Positions 25,572 to 38,919 of a stretch of 64,000 nucleotides of DNA are shown here, in pieces. Origin of the DNA: Crossaster papposus (lineage: Eukaryota > Echinodermata > Asteroidea > Velatida > Solasteridae); assembly GCA_037893245.1 (NCBI GenBank), contig JBAIAA010000506.1, positions 1,797,001 to 1,861,000 of the forward strand, in the 5' to 3' direction. The notes under the pieces are model-generated. The model made no database searches. It saw nothing but the letters and a program-made list of their open reading frames with translations, and was not told where the DNA came from. The position numbers were made by a program, and so were the translations under genes. Within the stretch, counting starts at the first letter, position 1. Every line of letters begins with the position of its first letter.

Positions 25572-27399
25572 TGTAAGACTGAAAATTTATAAAGCACACT
25601 TATTTCCCTTAACATATTTAACTCGAGGGCTTGTTCCGTCATCAGGTGTTTATTTCTCATGCACATTTCTTTCCCTTTACATATTTAACTCGAGGGCTTG
25701 TTCCGACCTCAGGTGTTTATTTCTTATGCACACTTCTTTCCCTTTACATATTTAACTCGAGGGCTTGTTCCGACATCAGGTGTTTATTTCTTATGCACAC
25801 TTCTTTCCCTTTACATATTTAACTCGAGGGCTTGTTCCGACATCAGGTGTTTATTTCTGTCCTGAAATTATCATTTTTGACATCATTTTTTACATCATTT
25901 TTGACATCATTTTTGACTGTAAGACTGAACATTTATAATGCACACTTCTTTCCCTTAACATATTTAACTCGAGGGCTTGTTCCGACATCAGGACACTTCT
26001 TTCCATTTACAAATTTAACTCGAGGGCTTGTTCCGACATCAGGTGTTTATTTCTTATGCACACTTCTTTCCCTTAACGTATTTAACTCGAGGGCTTGTTC
26101 CGACATCAGGTGTTTATTTCGTATGCAGACTTCTTTCCCTTTACATATTTAACTCGAGGTCTTGTTCAGACATCAGGTGTTTATTTCTTATGCACACTTC
26201 TTTCCCTTTACATATTTAACTCGACGGCTTGTTCCGACATCAGGTGTTTATTTCGTATGCACACTTCTTTCCCTTTACATATTTAACTCGAGGGCTTGTT
26301 CCGACCTCAGGTGTTTATTTCTGATGCACACTTCGTTCCTTTTACATATTTAACTCGAGGGCTTGTTCCGACATCAGGTGTTTATTTCTTATGCACACTT
26401 CTTTCCCTTTACATATTTAACTCGAGGGCTTCTTCCGACATCAGGTGTTTATTTCTGTCCTGAAATTATCATTTTTGACATCATTTTTGACATCATTTTT
26501 GACATCATTTTTGACATCATTTTTGACATAATTTTTGACATCATTTTTGACATCATTTTTGACTGTAAGACTGAACATTTATAATGCACACTTCTTTCCC
26601 TTAACATATTTAACTCGAGGGCTTGTTCCGACATCAGGTGTCTATTTCTGTCCTGAAATTATCATTTTTGACATCATTTTTGACATCATTTTTGACATCA
26701 TTTTTGACATCATTTTTGAATGTAAGACTGAAAATTTATAAAGCACACTTCTTTCCCTTAACATATTTAACTCGAGGGCTTGTTCCGACATCAGGTCACT
26801 ATTTCTGTCCTGAAATTATCATTTTTGACATCTTTTTTGACATCATTTTTGACTGTAAGACTGAAAATTTCTAATGCACACTTCTTTCCCTTTACATATT
26901 TAACTCGAGGGCTTGTTCCGACATCAGGTGTCTATTTCTGTCCTGAAATTATCATTTTTGACATAATTTTTGACATAATTGTTGGCATAATTTTTGACAT
27001 CATTTTTGACATCATTTTTGACTTCATTTTTGACATCATTTTTGACATCATTTTTGACTGTAAGACTGAAAATTTAAAATGCACACTTCTTTCCCTTAAC
27101 ATATTTAACTCGAGGGCTTGTTCCGACATCAGGACACTTCTTTCCCTTTACAAATTTAACTCGAGCGCTTGTTCTGACATCAGGTGTTTATTTCTTATGC
27201 ACACTTCTTTCCCTTTACATATTTAACTCGAGGGCTTTTTCCGACATCAGGTGTTTATTTCTGTCCTGAAATTATCAGTTTTGACATCATTTTTGACATC
27301 ATTTTTGACATCATTTTTGACATCATTTTTGACCTCATTTTTGACATCATTTTTACATCATTTTTTACATCATTTTTTACATCATTTTTTACATCATTT

Positions 27400-30300
27400 T
27401 TGACTGTAAATTAAAAATGCACACTTCTTTCCCTTAACATATTTAACTCGACACTCAGGACACTTCTTTCCCTCTACAAATTAAACTCGAGGGCTTGTTC
27501 CGACATCAGGTGTTTATTTCTTATGCACACTTCTTTCCCTTTACATATTTAACTCGAGGGCTTGTTCCGACATCAGGTGTTTATTTCTTATGCACACTTC
27601 TTTCCCTTTACATATTTAACTCGAGGGCTTGTTCCGACATCAGGTGTTTATTTCGTATGCACACTTCTTTCCCTTAACATATTTAACTCGAGGGCTTGTT
27701 CCGTCATCAGGTGTTTATTTATTATGCACACTTCTTTCCCTTTACATATTTAACTCGAGGGCTTGTTCCGACCTCAGGTGTTTATTTCTTATGCACACTT
27801 CTTTCCCTCAACATATTTAACTCGAGGGCTTGTTCCGTCATCAGGTGTTTATTTCTTATGCACATTTCTTTCCCTTTACATATTTAACTCGAGGGCTTGT
27901 TCCGACATCAGGTGTTTATTTCTGTCCGGAAATTAACATTTTTGACATCATTTTTGACATCATTTTTGACATCATTTTTGACTGTAAGACTGAACATTTA
28001 TAATGCACACTTCTTTCCCTTAACATATTTAACTCGAGGGCTTGTTCCGACATCAGGACACTTCTTTCCATTTACAAATTTAACTCGAGGGCTTGTTCCG
28101 ACATCATGTGTTTATTTCTTATGCACTCTTCTTTCCCTTTAAATATTTAACTCGAGGGCTTGTTCCGACATCAGGTGTTTATTTCTTATGCACCCTTCTT
28201 TCCCTTTACATATTTAACTCTAGGGCTTGTTCCGACATCAGGTGTTTATTTCTTATGCACACTTCTTTTCCTTTACATATTTAACTCGAGGGCTTGTTCC
28301 GACATCAGGTGTCTATTTCTGTCCTGAAATTATCATTTTTGACAAAATTTTTGACATAATTTTTGGCATAATTGTTGACATCATTTTTGACATCATTTTT
28401 GACATCATTTTTGACATCATTTTTGACTGTAAGACTGAAAATTAAAAATGCACACTTCTTTCCCTTAACATATTTAACTCGAGGGCTTGTTCCGACATCA
28501 GGACACTTCTTTCCCTTTACAAATTTAACTCGAGCGCTTGTTCCGACATCAGGTGTTTATTTCTTATGCACACTTCTTTCCCTTTACATATTTAACTCGA
28601 GGGCTTGTTCTGACATCAGGTGTTTATTTCTTATGCACACTTCTTTCCCTTTACATATTTAACTCGAGGGCTTGTTCCGACATCAGGTGTTTATTTCTTA
28701 TGCACACTTCTTTCCCTTTACATATTTAACTCGAGGGCTTGTTCCGACATCAGGTGTTTATTTCTGTCCTGAAATTAACATTTTTGAAATCATTTTTGAC
28801 ATCATTTTTGACATCATTTTTGACATCATTTTTGACTGAACATTTATAATGCACATTTCTTTCCCTTTACATATTTAACTCGAGGGCTTGTTCCGACCTC
28901 AGGTGTTTATTTCTTATGCACACTTCTTTCCCTTTACATATTTAACTCGAGGGCTTGTTCCGACATCAGGTGTTTATTTCTTATGCACACTTCTTTCCCT
29001 TCACATATTTAACTCGAGGGCTTGTTCCGACATCAGGTGTTTATTTCTGTCCGGAAATTAGCATTTTTGACATCATTTTTGACATCATTTTTGACATCAT
29101 TTTTGACTGTAAGACTGAACATTTATAATGCACACTTCTTTCCCTTAACATATTTAACTCGAGGGCTTGTTCCGACATCAGGACACTTCTTTCCATTTAC
29201 AAATTTAACTCGAGGGCTTGTTCCGACATCATGTGTTTATTTCTTATGCACTCTTCTTTCCCTTTAAATATTTAACTCGAGGGCTTGTTCCGACATCAGG
29301 TGTTTATTTCTTATGCACACTTCTTTCCCTTTACATATTTAACTCGAGGGCTTGTTCCGACATCAGGTGTTTATTTCTTATGCACACTTCTTTCCCTTTA
29401 CATATTTAACTCGAGGGCTTGTTCCGACATCAGGTGTTTATTTCTGATGCACACTTCTTTCCCTTTACATATTTAACTCGAGGGCTTGTTCCGACATCAG
29501 GTGTTTATTTCTGTCCTGAAATTAACATTTTTGAAATCATTTTTGACATCATTTTTGACATCATTTTTGACTGTAAGACTGAAAATGACTAATGCACACT
29601 TCTTTCCCTTAACATAATTAAGTCGAGGGCTTGTTCCGACATCAGGTGTCTATTTCTGTCCTGAAATTATCATTTTTGACATCATTTTTGACATCATTTT
29701 TGACATCATTTTTGACATCATTTTTGACATCATTTTTGAATGTAAGACTGAAAATTTATAATGCACACTTCTTTCCCTTAACATATTTAACTCGAGGGCT
29801 TGTTCCGACATCAGGTGTCTATTTCTGTCCTGAAAGTATCATTTTTGACATCATTTTTGACATCATTTTTGACATCATTTTTGACCTCATTTTTGACAGC
29901 ATTTTTGACATCATTTTTGACATCATTTTTTACATCATTTTTTACATCATTTTTGACTGTAAATTAAAAATGCACACTTCTTTCCCTTAACATATTTAAC
30001 TCGAGGGCTTGTTCCGACATCAGGACACTTCTTTCCCTTTACAAATTAAACCCGAGGGCTTGTTCCGACATCAGGTGTTTATTTCTTATGCACACTTCTT
30101 TCCCTTTACATATTTAACTCGAGGGCTTGTTCCGACATCAGGTGTTTATTTCTTATGCACACTTCTTTCCCTTAACATATTTAACTCGAGGGCTTGTTCC
30201 GTCATCAGGTGTTTATTTCTTATGCACACTTCTTTCCCTTTACATATTTAACTCGAGGGCTTGTTCCGACCTCAGGTGTTTATTTCTTATGCACACTTCT

Positions 30301-31845
30301 TTCCCTTAACATATTTAACTCGAGGGCTTGTTCTGTCATCAGGTGTTTATTTCTTATGCACATTTCTTTCCCTTTACATATTTAACTCGAGGGCTTGTTC
30401 CGACCTCAGGTGTTTATTTCTTATGCACACTTCTTTCCCTTTACATATTTAACTCGAGGGCTTGTTCCGACATCAGGTGTTTATTTCTTATGCACACTTC
30501 TTTCCCTTTACATATTTAACTCGAGGGCTTGTTCCGACATCAGGTGTTTATTTCTGCCCTGAAATTATCATTTTTGACATCATTTTTGACATCATTTTTG
30601 ACATCATTTTTGACTGTAAGACTGAACATTTATAATGCACACTTCTTTCCCTTAACATATTTAACTCGAGGGCTTGTTCCGACATCAGGACACTTCTTTC
30701 CATTTACAAATTTAACTCGAGGGCTTGTTCCGACATCATGTGTTTATTTCTTATGCACTCTTCTTTCCCTTTACATATTTAACTCGAGGGCTTGTTCCGA
30801 CATCAGGTGTTTATTTCTGATGCACACTTCTTTCCCTTTACATATTTAACTCTAGGGCTTGTTCCGACATCAGGTGTTTATTTCTTATGCACACTTCTTT
30901 CCCTTTACATATTTAACTCGAGGGCTTGTTCCGACATCAGGTGTCTATTTCTGTCCTGAAATTATCATTTTTGACATAATTTTTGACATAATTTTTGGCA
31001 TAATTGTTGACATCATTTTTGACATCATTTTTGACATCATTTTTGACATCATTTTTGACATCATTTTTGACTGTAAGACTGAAAATTTAAAATGCACACT
31101 TCTTTCCCTTAACATATTCAACTCGAGGGCTTGTTCCGACATCAGGACACTTCTTTCCCTTTACAAATTTAACTCGAGCGCTTGTTCCGACATCAGGTGT
31201 TTATTTCTTATGCACACTTCTTTCCCTTTACATATTTAACTCGAGGGCTTGTTCCGACATCAGGTGTTTATTTCTGTCCTGAAATTATCAGTTTTGACAT
31301 CATTTTTGACATCATTTTTGACATCATTTTTGACATCATTTTTGACTGTAAGACTGAACATTTATAATGCACACTTCTTTCCCTTAACATATTTAACTCG
31401 AGGGCTTGTTCCGACATCAGGTGTCTATTTCTGTCCTGAAATTATCTTTTTTGACATCATTTTTGACATCATTTTTGACATCATTTTTGACATCATTTTT
31501 GACATCATTCTTGACATCATTTTTGACATCATTTTTGACATCATTTTTGACATCAATTTTGACATCATTTTTGACTGTAAGACTGAAAATGTCTAATGCA
31601 CACTTCTTTCCCTTAACATATTTAACTCGAGGGCTTGTTCCGACATCAGGACACTTCTTTCCCTTTACAAATTAAACTCGAGGGCTTGTTCCGACATCAG
31701 GTGTTTATTTCTTATGCACACTTCTTTCCCTTTACATATTTAACTCGAGGGCTTGTTCCGACATCAGGTGTTTATTTCTTATGCACACTTCTTTCCCTTT
31801 ACATATTTAACTCGAGGGCTTGTTCCGACATCAGGTGTTTATTTC
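27400..31845 (+). repeat. Diverged terminal part of the composite satellite
   Basis: The last 4.4 kb before the monomer switch is less regular than the kilobase duplications upstream. It has shortened right linkers (CTGTAAATTAAAAATGC near 27,404 and 29,955; GACTGAACATT near 28,834), a collapsed monomer CTCGACACTCAGG (27,447), left linkers GTCCGGAAATT (27,924, 29,049) and GCCCTGAAATT (30,555), CTCTAG in place of CTCGAG (28,217, 30,850), and CCGACATCATGTG monomers (28,101, 29,226, 30,731) that resemble the right-half form. The last 12-bp array is at about 31,454-31,573. Confidence 0.88.
27897..29021 (+). repeat. 1,125-bp diverged repeat, copy 1
   Basis: The segment starting with the GTCCGGAAATT linker, a short 12-bp array, a 51-bp monomer and a CATCATGTG monomer with GCACTCTTC and CTTTAAATATTT returns 1,125 bp downstream (29,022 onward). 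Similarity fades after about 28,180. A further relative starts near 30,529. Confidence 0.8.
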
Positions 31846-31876
31846 TTATGCACACTTCTTTCCCTTAACATATTTC
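31846..31876 (+). other. Junction: first 31-bp monomer
   Basis: The first monomer lacking the 36-bp segment. It keeps CCCTTAAC, the form typical of left-half monomers that follow a 12-bp module. The monomer just before it still has the left-half form CCGACATCAGGTG. The next 67-bp copy, whose segment is at 31,969, already has the right-half form CCCACATCATGTG. The switch of monomer length and of diagnostic bases therefore happens within about 150 bp. Confidence 0.9.
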
Positions 31877-31968
31877 TTATGCACACTTCTTTCCCTTTAC
31901 ATATTTCTTATGCACACTTCTTTCCCTTTACATATTTCTTATGCACACTTCTTTCCCTTTACATATTT

Positions 31969-34900
31969 AACTCGAGGGCTTGTTCCCACATCATGTGTTT
32001 ATTTCTTATGCACACTTCTTTCCCTTTACATATTTAACTCGGGGGCTTGTTCCCACATCATGTGTTTATTTATTATGCACACTTCTTTCCCTTTACATAT
32101 TTCTTATGCACACTTCTTTCCCTTTACATATTTAACTCGAGGGCTTGTTCCCACATCATGTGTTTATTTATTATGCACACTTCTTTCCCTTTACATATTT
32201 CTTATGCACACTTCTTTCCCTTTACATATTTCTTATGCACACTTCTTTCCCTTTACATATTTCTTATGCACACTTCTGTCCCTTTACATATTTCTTATGC
32301 ACACTTCTTTCCCTTTACATATTTCTTATGCACACTTCTTTCCCTTTACATATTTCTTATGCACACTTCTTTCCCTTTACATATTTCTTATGCACACTTC
32401 TTTCCCTTTACATATTTCTTATGCACACTTCTTTCCCTTTACATATTTCTTATGCACACTTCTTTTCCTTTACATATTTCTTATGCACACTTCTTTCCCT
32501 TTACATATTTCTTATGCACACTTCTTTCCCTTTACATATTTCTTATGCACACTTATTTCCCTTTACATATTTCTTATGCACACTTCTTTCCCTTTACATA
32601 CTTCTTATGCACACTTCTTTCCCTTTACATATTTCTTATGTACACTTCTTTCCCTTTACATATTTCTTATGCACACTTCTTTCCCTTCACATATTTCTTA
32701 TGCACACTTCTTTCCCTTTACATATTTCTTATGCACACTTCTTTCCCTTTACATATTTCTTATGCACACTTCTTTCCCTTTACATATTTCTTATGCACAC
32801 TTCTTTCCCTTTACATATTTCTTATGCACACTTCTTTCCCTTTACATATTTCGTATGCACACTTCTTTCCCTTTACATATTTCTTATGCACACTTCTTTC
32901 CCTTTACATATTTCTGATGCACACTTCTTTCCCTTTACATATTTCTTATGCACACTTCTTTCCCTTTACATATTTCTTATGCACACTTCTTTCCCTTTAC
33001 ATATTTCTTATGCACACTTCTTTCCCTTTACATATTTCTTATGCACACTTCTTTCCCTTTACATATTTATTATGCACACTTCTTTCCCTTTACATATTTC
33101 TTATGCACACTTCTTTCCCTTTACATATTTCTTATGCACACTTCTTTCCCTTTACATATTTCTTATGCACACTTCTTTCCCTTTACATATTTCTTATGCA
33201 CACTTCTTTCCCTTTACATATTTCTTATGCACACTTCTTTCCCTTTACATATTTCTTATGCACACTTATTTCCCTTTACATATTTCTTATGCACACTTCT
33301 TTCCCTTTACATATTCCTTATGCACACTTCTTTCCCTTTACATATTTCTTATGCACACTTCTTTCCCTTTACATATTTCTTATGCACACTTCTTTCCCTT
33401 TACATATTTCTTATGCACACTTCTTTCCCTTTACATATTTCTTATGCACACTTCTTTCCCTTTACATATTTCTTATGCACACTTCTTTCCCTTTACATAT
33501 TTAACTCGAGGGCTCGTTCCCACATCATGTGTTTATTTCGTATGCACACTTCTTCCCCTTTACATAGTTAACTCGAGGGCTTGTTCCCACATCATGTGTT
33601 TATTTCTTATGCACACTTCTTTCCCTTTACATATTTCTTATGCACACTTCTTTCCCTTTACATATTTCTTATGCACACTTCTTTCCCTTTACATATTTAA
33701 CTCGAGGGCTTGTTCCCACATCATGTGTTTATTTCTTATGCACACTTCTGTCCCTTTACATATTTCTTATGCACACTTCTTTCCCTTTACATATTTCTTA
33801 TGCACACTTCTTTCCCTTTACATATTTCTTATGCACACTTCTTTCCCTTTACATATTTCTTATGCACACTTCTTTCCCTTTACATATTTCTTATGCACAC
33901 TTCTTTCCCTTTACATATTTCTTATGCACACTTCTTTCCCTTTACATATTTCTTATGCACACTTCTTTCCCTTTACATATTTCTTATGCACACTTCTTTC
34001 CCTTTACATATTTCTTATGCACACTTCTTTCCCTTTACATATTTCTTATGCACACTTCTTTCCCTTTACATATTTCTTATGCACACTTCTTTCCCTTTAC
34101 ATACTTCTTATGCACACTTCTTTCCCTTTACATACTTCTTATGCACACTTCTTTCCCTTTACATATTTCTTATGCACACTTCTTTCCCTTTACATATTTC
34201 TTATGCACACTTCTTTCCCTTTACATATTTCTTATGCACACTTCTTTCCCTTTACATATTTCTTATGCACACTTCTTTCCCTTTACATATTTCTTATGCA
34301 CACTTCTTTCCCTTTACATATTTCTTATGCACACTTCTTTCCCTTTACATATTTCGTATGCACACTTCTTTCCCTTTACATATTTCTTATGCACACTTCT
34401 TTCCCTTTACATATTTCTTATGCACACTTCTTTCCCTTTACATATTTCTTATGCACACTTCTTTCCCTTTACATATTTCTTATGCACACTTCTTTCCCTT
34501 TACATATTTCTTATGCACACTTCTTTCCCTTTACATATTTCTTATGCACACTTCTTTCCCTTTACATATTTATTATGCACACTTCTTTCCCTTTACATAT
34601 TTCTTATGCACACTTCTTTCCCTTTACATATTTCTTATGCACACTTCTTTCCCTTTACATATTTCTTATGCACACTTCTTTCCCTTTACATATTTCTTAT
34701 GCACACTTCTTTCCCTTTACATATTTCTTATGCACACTTCTTTCCCTTTACATATTTCTTATGCACACTTCTTTCCCTTTACATATTTCTTATGCACACT
34801 TCTTTCCCTTTACATATTTCTTATGCACACTTCTTTCCCTTTACATATTTCTTATGCACACTTCTTTCCCTTTACATATTTCTTATGCACACTTCTTTCC

Positions 34901-35160
34901 CTTTACATATTTCTTATGCACACTTCTTTCCCTTTACATATTTCTTATGCACACTTCTTTCCCTTTACATATTTCTTATGCACACTTCTTTCCCTTTACA
35001 TATTTCTTATGCACACTTCTTTCCCTTTACATATTTCTTATGCACACTTCTTTCCCTTTACATATTTCTTATGCACACTTCTTTCCCTTTACATATTTCT
35101 TATGCACACTTCTTTCCCTTTACATATTTCTTATGCACACTTCTTTCCCTTTACATATTT
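31969..35160 (+). repeat. 3,192-bp higher-order unit of the 31-bp satellite
   Basis: Begins with a triplet of 36-bp segments at 31,969, 32,036 and 32,134 (spacings 67 and 98) and contains a second triplet at 33,503, 33,570 and 33,699 (67 and 129). The length equals 96 x 31 + 6 x 36 exactly. The second segment of the first triplet reads CTCGGG instead of CTCGAG. The unit starting at 35,161 repeats both triplets, to the second at 36,698. Confidence 0.88.
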
Positions 35161-36697
35161 AACTCGAGGGCTTGTTCCCACGTCATGTGTTTATTTCTTA
35201 TGCACACTTCTTTCCCTTTACATATTTAACTCGGGGGCTTGTTCCCACATCATGTGTTTATTTATTATGCACACTTCTTTCCTTTTACATATTTCTTATG
35301 CACACTTCTTTCCCTTTACATATTTAACTCGAGGGCTTGTTCCCACATCATGTGTTTATTTATTATGCACACTTCTTTCCCTTTACATATTTCTTATGCA
35401 CACTTCTTTCCCTTTACATATTTCTTATGCACACTTCTTTCCCTTTACATATTTCTTATGCACACTTCTTTCCCTTTACATATTTCTTATGCACACTTCT
35501 TTCCCTTTACATATTTATTATGCACACTTCTTTCCCTTTACATATTTATTATGCACACTTCTTTCCCTTTACATATTTCTTATGCACACTTCTTTCCCTT
35601 TACATATTTCTTATGCACACTTCTTTCCCTATACATATTTCTTATGCACACTTCTTTCCCTTTACATATTTCTTATGCACACTTCTTTCCCTTTACATAT
35701 TTCGTATGCACACTTCTTTCCCTTTACATATTTCTTATGCACACTTCTTTCCCTTTACATATTTCGTATGCACACTTCTTTCCCTTTACATATTTCTTAT
35801 GCACACTTCTTTCCCCTCTACATATTTCGTATGCACACTTCTTTCCCTTTACATATTTCTTATGCACACTTCTTTCCCTTTACATATATTTCTTATGCAC
35901 ACTTCTTTCCCTTTACATATTTCTTATGCACACTTCTTTCCCTTTACATATTTCTTATGCACACTTCTTTCCCTTTACATATTTCTTATGCACACTTCTT
36001 TCCCTTTACATATTTCTTATGCACACTTCTTTCCCTTTACATATTTATTATGCAAACTTCTTTCCCTTTACATATTTCTTATGCACACTTCTTTCCCTTT
36101 ACATATTTCTTATGCACACTTCTTTCCCTTTACATATTTATTATGCACACTTCTTTCCCTTTACATATTTCTTATGCACACTTCTTTCCCTTTACATATT
36201 TATTATGCACACTTCTTTCCCTTTACATATTTCTTATGCACACTTCTTTCCCTTTACATATTTCTTATGCACACTTCTTTCCCTCTACATAATTTTTATG
36301 CACACTTCTTTCCCTTTACATATTTCTTATGCACACTTCTTTCCCTTTACATATTTCTTATGCACACTTCTTTCCCTTTACATATTTCTTATGCACACTT
36401 CTTTCCCTTTACATATTTCTTATGCACACTTCTTTCCCTTTACATATTTCTTATGCACACTTATTTCCCTTTACATATTTCTTATGCACACTTCTTTCCC
36501 TTTACATATTCCTTATGCACACTTCTTTCCCTTTACATATTTCTTATGCACACTTCTTTCCCTTTACATATTTCTTATGCACACTTCTTTCCCTTTACAT
36601 ATTTCTTATGCACACTTCTTTCCCTTTACATATTTCTTATGCACACTTCTTTCCCTTTACATATTTCTTATGCACACTTCTTTCCCTTTACATATTT

Positions 36698-38919
36698 AAC
36701 TCGAGGGCTCGTTCCCACATCATGTGTTTATTTCGTATGCACACTTCTTCCCCTTTACATAGTTAACTCGAGGGCTTGTTCCCACATCATGTGTTTATTT
36801 CTTATGCACACTTCTTTTCCTTTACATATTTCTTATGCACACTTCTTTCCCTTTATATATTTCTTATGCACACTTCTTTCCCTTTACATATTTAACTCGA
36901 GGGCTTGTTCCCAATTCATGTGTTTATTTCTTATGCACACTTCTTTCCCTTTACATATTTCTTATGCACACTTCTTTCCCTTTACATATTTCTTATGCAC
37001 ACTTCTTTCCCTTTATTATTTCTTATGCACACTTCTTTCCCTTTACATATTTCTTATGCACACTTCTTTCCCTTTACATATTTCTTATGCACACTTCTTT
37101 CCCTTTACATATTTCTTATGCACACTTCTTTCCCTTTACATATTTCTTATGCACACTTCTTTCCCTTTACATATTTCTTATGCACACTTCTTTCCCTTTA
37201 CATATTTCTTATGCACACTTCTTTCCCTTTACATATTTCTTATGCACACTTCTTTCCCTTTACATATTTAACTCGAGGGCTTGTTCCCACATCATGTGTT
37301 TATTTCTTATGCACACTTCTTTCCCTTTACATATTTCTTATGCACACTTCTGTCCCTTTACATATTTCTTATGCACACTTCTTTCCCTTTACATATTTCT
37401 TATGCACACTTCTTTCCCTTTACATATTTCTTATGCACACTTCTTTCCCTTTACATATTTCTTATGCACACTTCTTTCCCTTTACATATTTCTTATGCAC
37501 ACTTCTTTCCCTTTACATATTTCTTATGCACACTTCTTTCCCTTTACATATTTCTTATGCACACTTCTTTCCCTTTACATATTTCTTATGCACACTTCTT
37601 TCCCTTTACATATTTCTTATGCACACTTCTTTCCCTTTACATATTTCTTATGCACACTTCTTTCCCTTTACATATTTCTTATGCACACTTCTTTCCCTTT
37701 ACATACTTCTTATGCAAACTTCTTTCCCTTTACATATATTTCTTATGCACACTTCTTTCCCTTTACATATTTCTTATGCACACTTCTTTCCCTTTACATA
37801 TTTCTTATGCACACTTCTTTCCCTTTACATATTTCTTATGCACACTTCTTTCCCTTTACATATTTCTTATGCACACTTCTTTCCCTTTACATATTTATTA
37901 TGCAAACTTCTTTCCCTTTACATATTTCTTATGCACACTTCTTTCCCTTTACATATTTCTTATGCACACTTCTTTCCCTTTACATATTTCTTATGCACAC
38001 TTCTTTCCCTTTACATATTTCTTATGCACACTTCTTTCCCTTTACATATTTATTATGCACACTTCTTTCCCTTTACATATTTCTTATGCACACTTCTTTC
38101 CCTTTACATATTTCTTATGCACACTTCTTTCCCTCTACATAATTTTTATGCACACTTCTTTCCCTTTACATATTTCTTATGCACACTTCTTTCCCTTTAC
38201 ATATTTCTTATGCACACTTCTTTCCCTTTACATATTTCTTATGCACACTTCTTTCCCTTTACATATTTCTTATGCACACTTCTTTCCCTTTACATATTTC
38301 TTATGCACACTTCTTTCCCTTTACATATTTCTTATGCACACTTCTTTCCCTTTACATATTTATTATGCACACTTCTTTCCCTTTACATATTTCTTATGCA
38401 CACTTCTTTCCCTTTACATATTTATTATGCACACTTCTTTCCCTTTACATATTTCTTATGCACACTTCTTTCCCTTTACATATTTCTTATGCACACTTCT
38501 TTCCCTCTACATAATTTTTATGCACACTTCTTTCCCTTTACATATTTCTTATGCACACTTCTTTCCCTTTACATATTTCTTATGCACACTTCTTTCCCTT
38601 TACATATTTCTTATGCACACTTCTTTCCCTTTACATATTTCTTATGCACACTTCTTTCCCTTTACATATTTCTTATGCACACTTATTTCCCTTTACATAT
38701 TTCTTATGCACACTTCTTTCCCTTTACATATTCCTTATGCACACTTCTTTCCCTTTACATATTTCTTATGCACACTTCTTTCCCTTTACATATTTCTTAT
38801 GCACACTTCTTTCCCTTTACATATTTCTTATGCACACTTCTTTCCCTTTACATATTTCTTATGCACACTTCTTTCCCTTTCCATATTTCTTATGCACACT
38901 TCTTTCCCTTTACATATTT
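36698..38919 (+). repeat. 2,222-bp higher-order unit (67/129 triplet type)
   Basis: Starts with the triplet at 36,698, 36,765 and 36,894, whose members read GGCTCGTTCCC, ATAGTTAACTCG and CCCAATTCATG, followed by a single segment at 37,270. Length 2,222 = 67 x 31 + 4 x 36 + 1, the +1 being a 1-bp loss (TTTATTATTTC near 37,014) and a 2-bp gain (ACATATATTTC near 37,735). Confidence 0.88.

Larger units (their letters stand above)
1..31845 (+). repeat. Composite 67-bp / 12-bp satellite block (left half)
   Basis: Seen directly: 67-bp monomers (opening TTATGCACAC, containing CTTCTTTCCCTTT, CTCGAG and CCGACATCAGG, ending GTGTTTATTTC) repeat head to tail and are interrupted at one fixed point by modules made of a left linker GTCCTGAAATTATCA, a 12-bp minisatellite, and a right linker CTGTAAGACTGAAAATTTA. 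All copies have the same orientation. The first base lies inside a monomer, so the array continues upstream. Monomers right after a module usually read CCCTTAAC and those inside a run CCCTTTAC, so position within the array is written in the sequence. No unique sequence longer than a linker is present. Inferred: eukaryotic heterochromatic satellite. The family is not one I recognise. Confidence 0.97.

Noticed and set aside
38-31675. Plus-strand frames with Phe-Asp-Ile-Ile or Leu-Thr-Ser-Phe periodicity in the left half
   Set aside because: Twelve bases are four codons, so each 12-bp array gives a four-residue repeat in any phase. The frames change identity with each linker and monomer, and they end at monomer stops.
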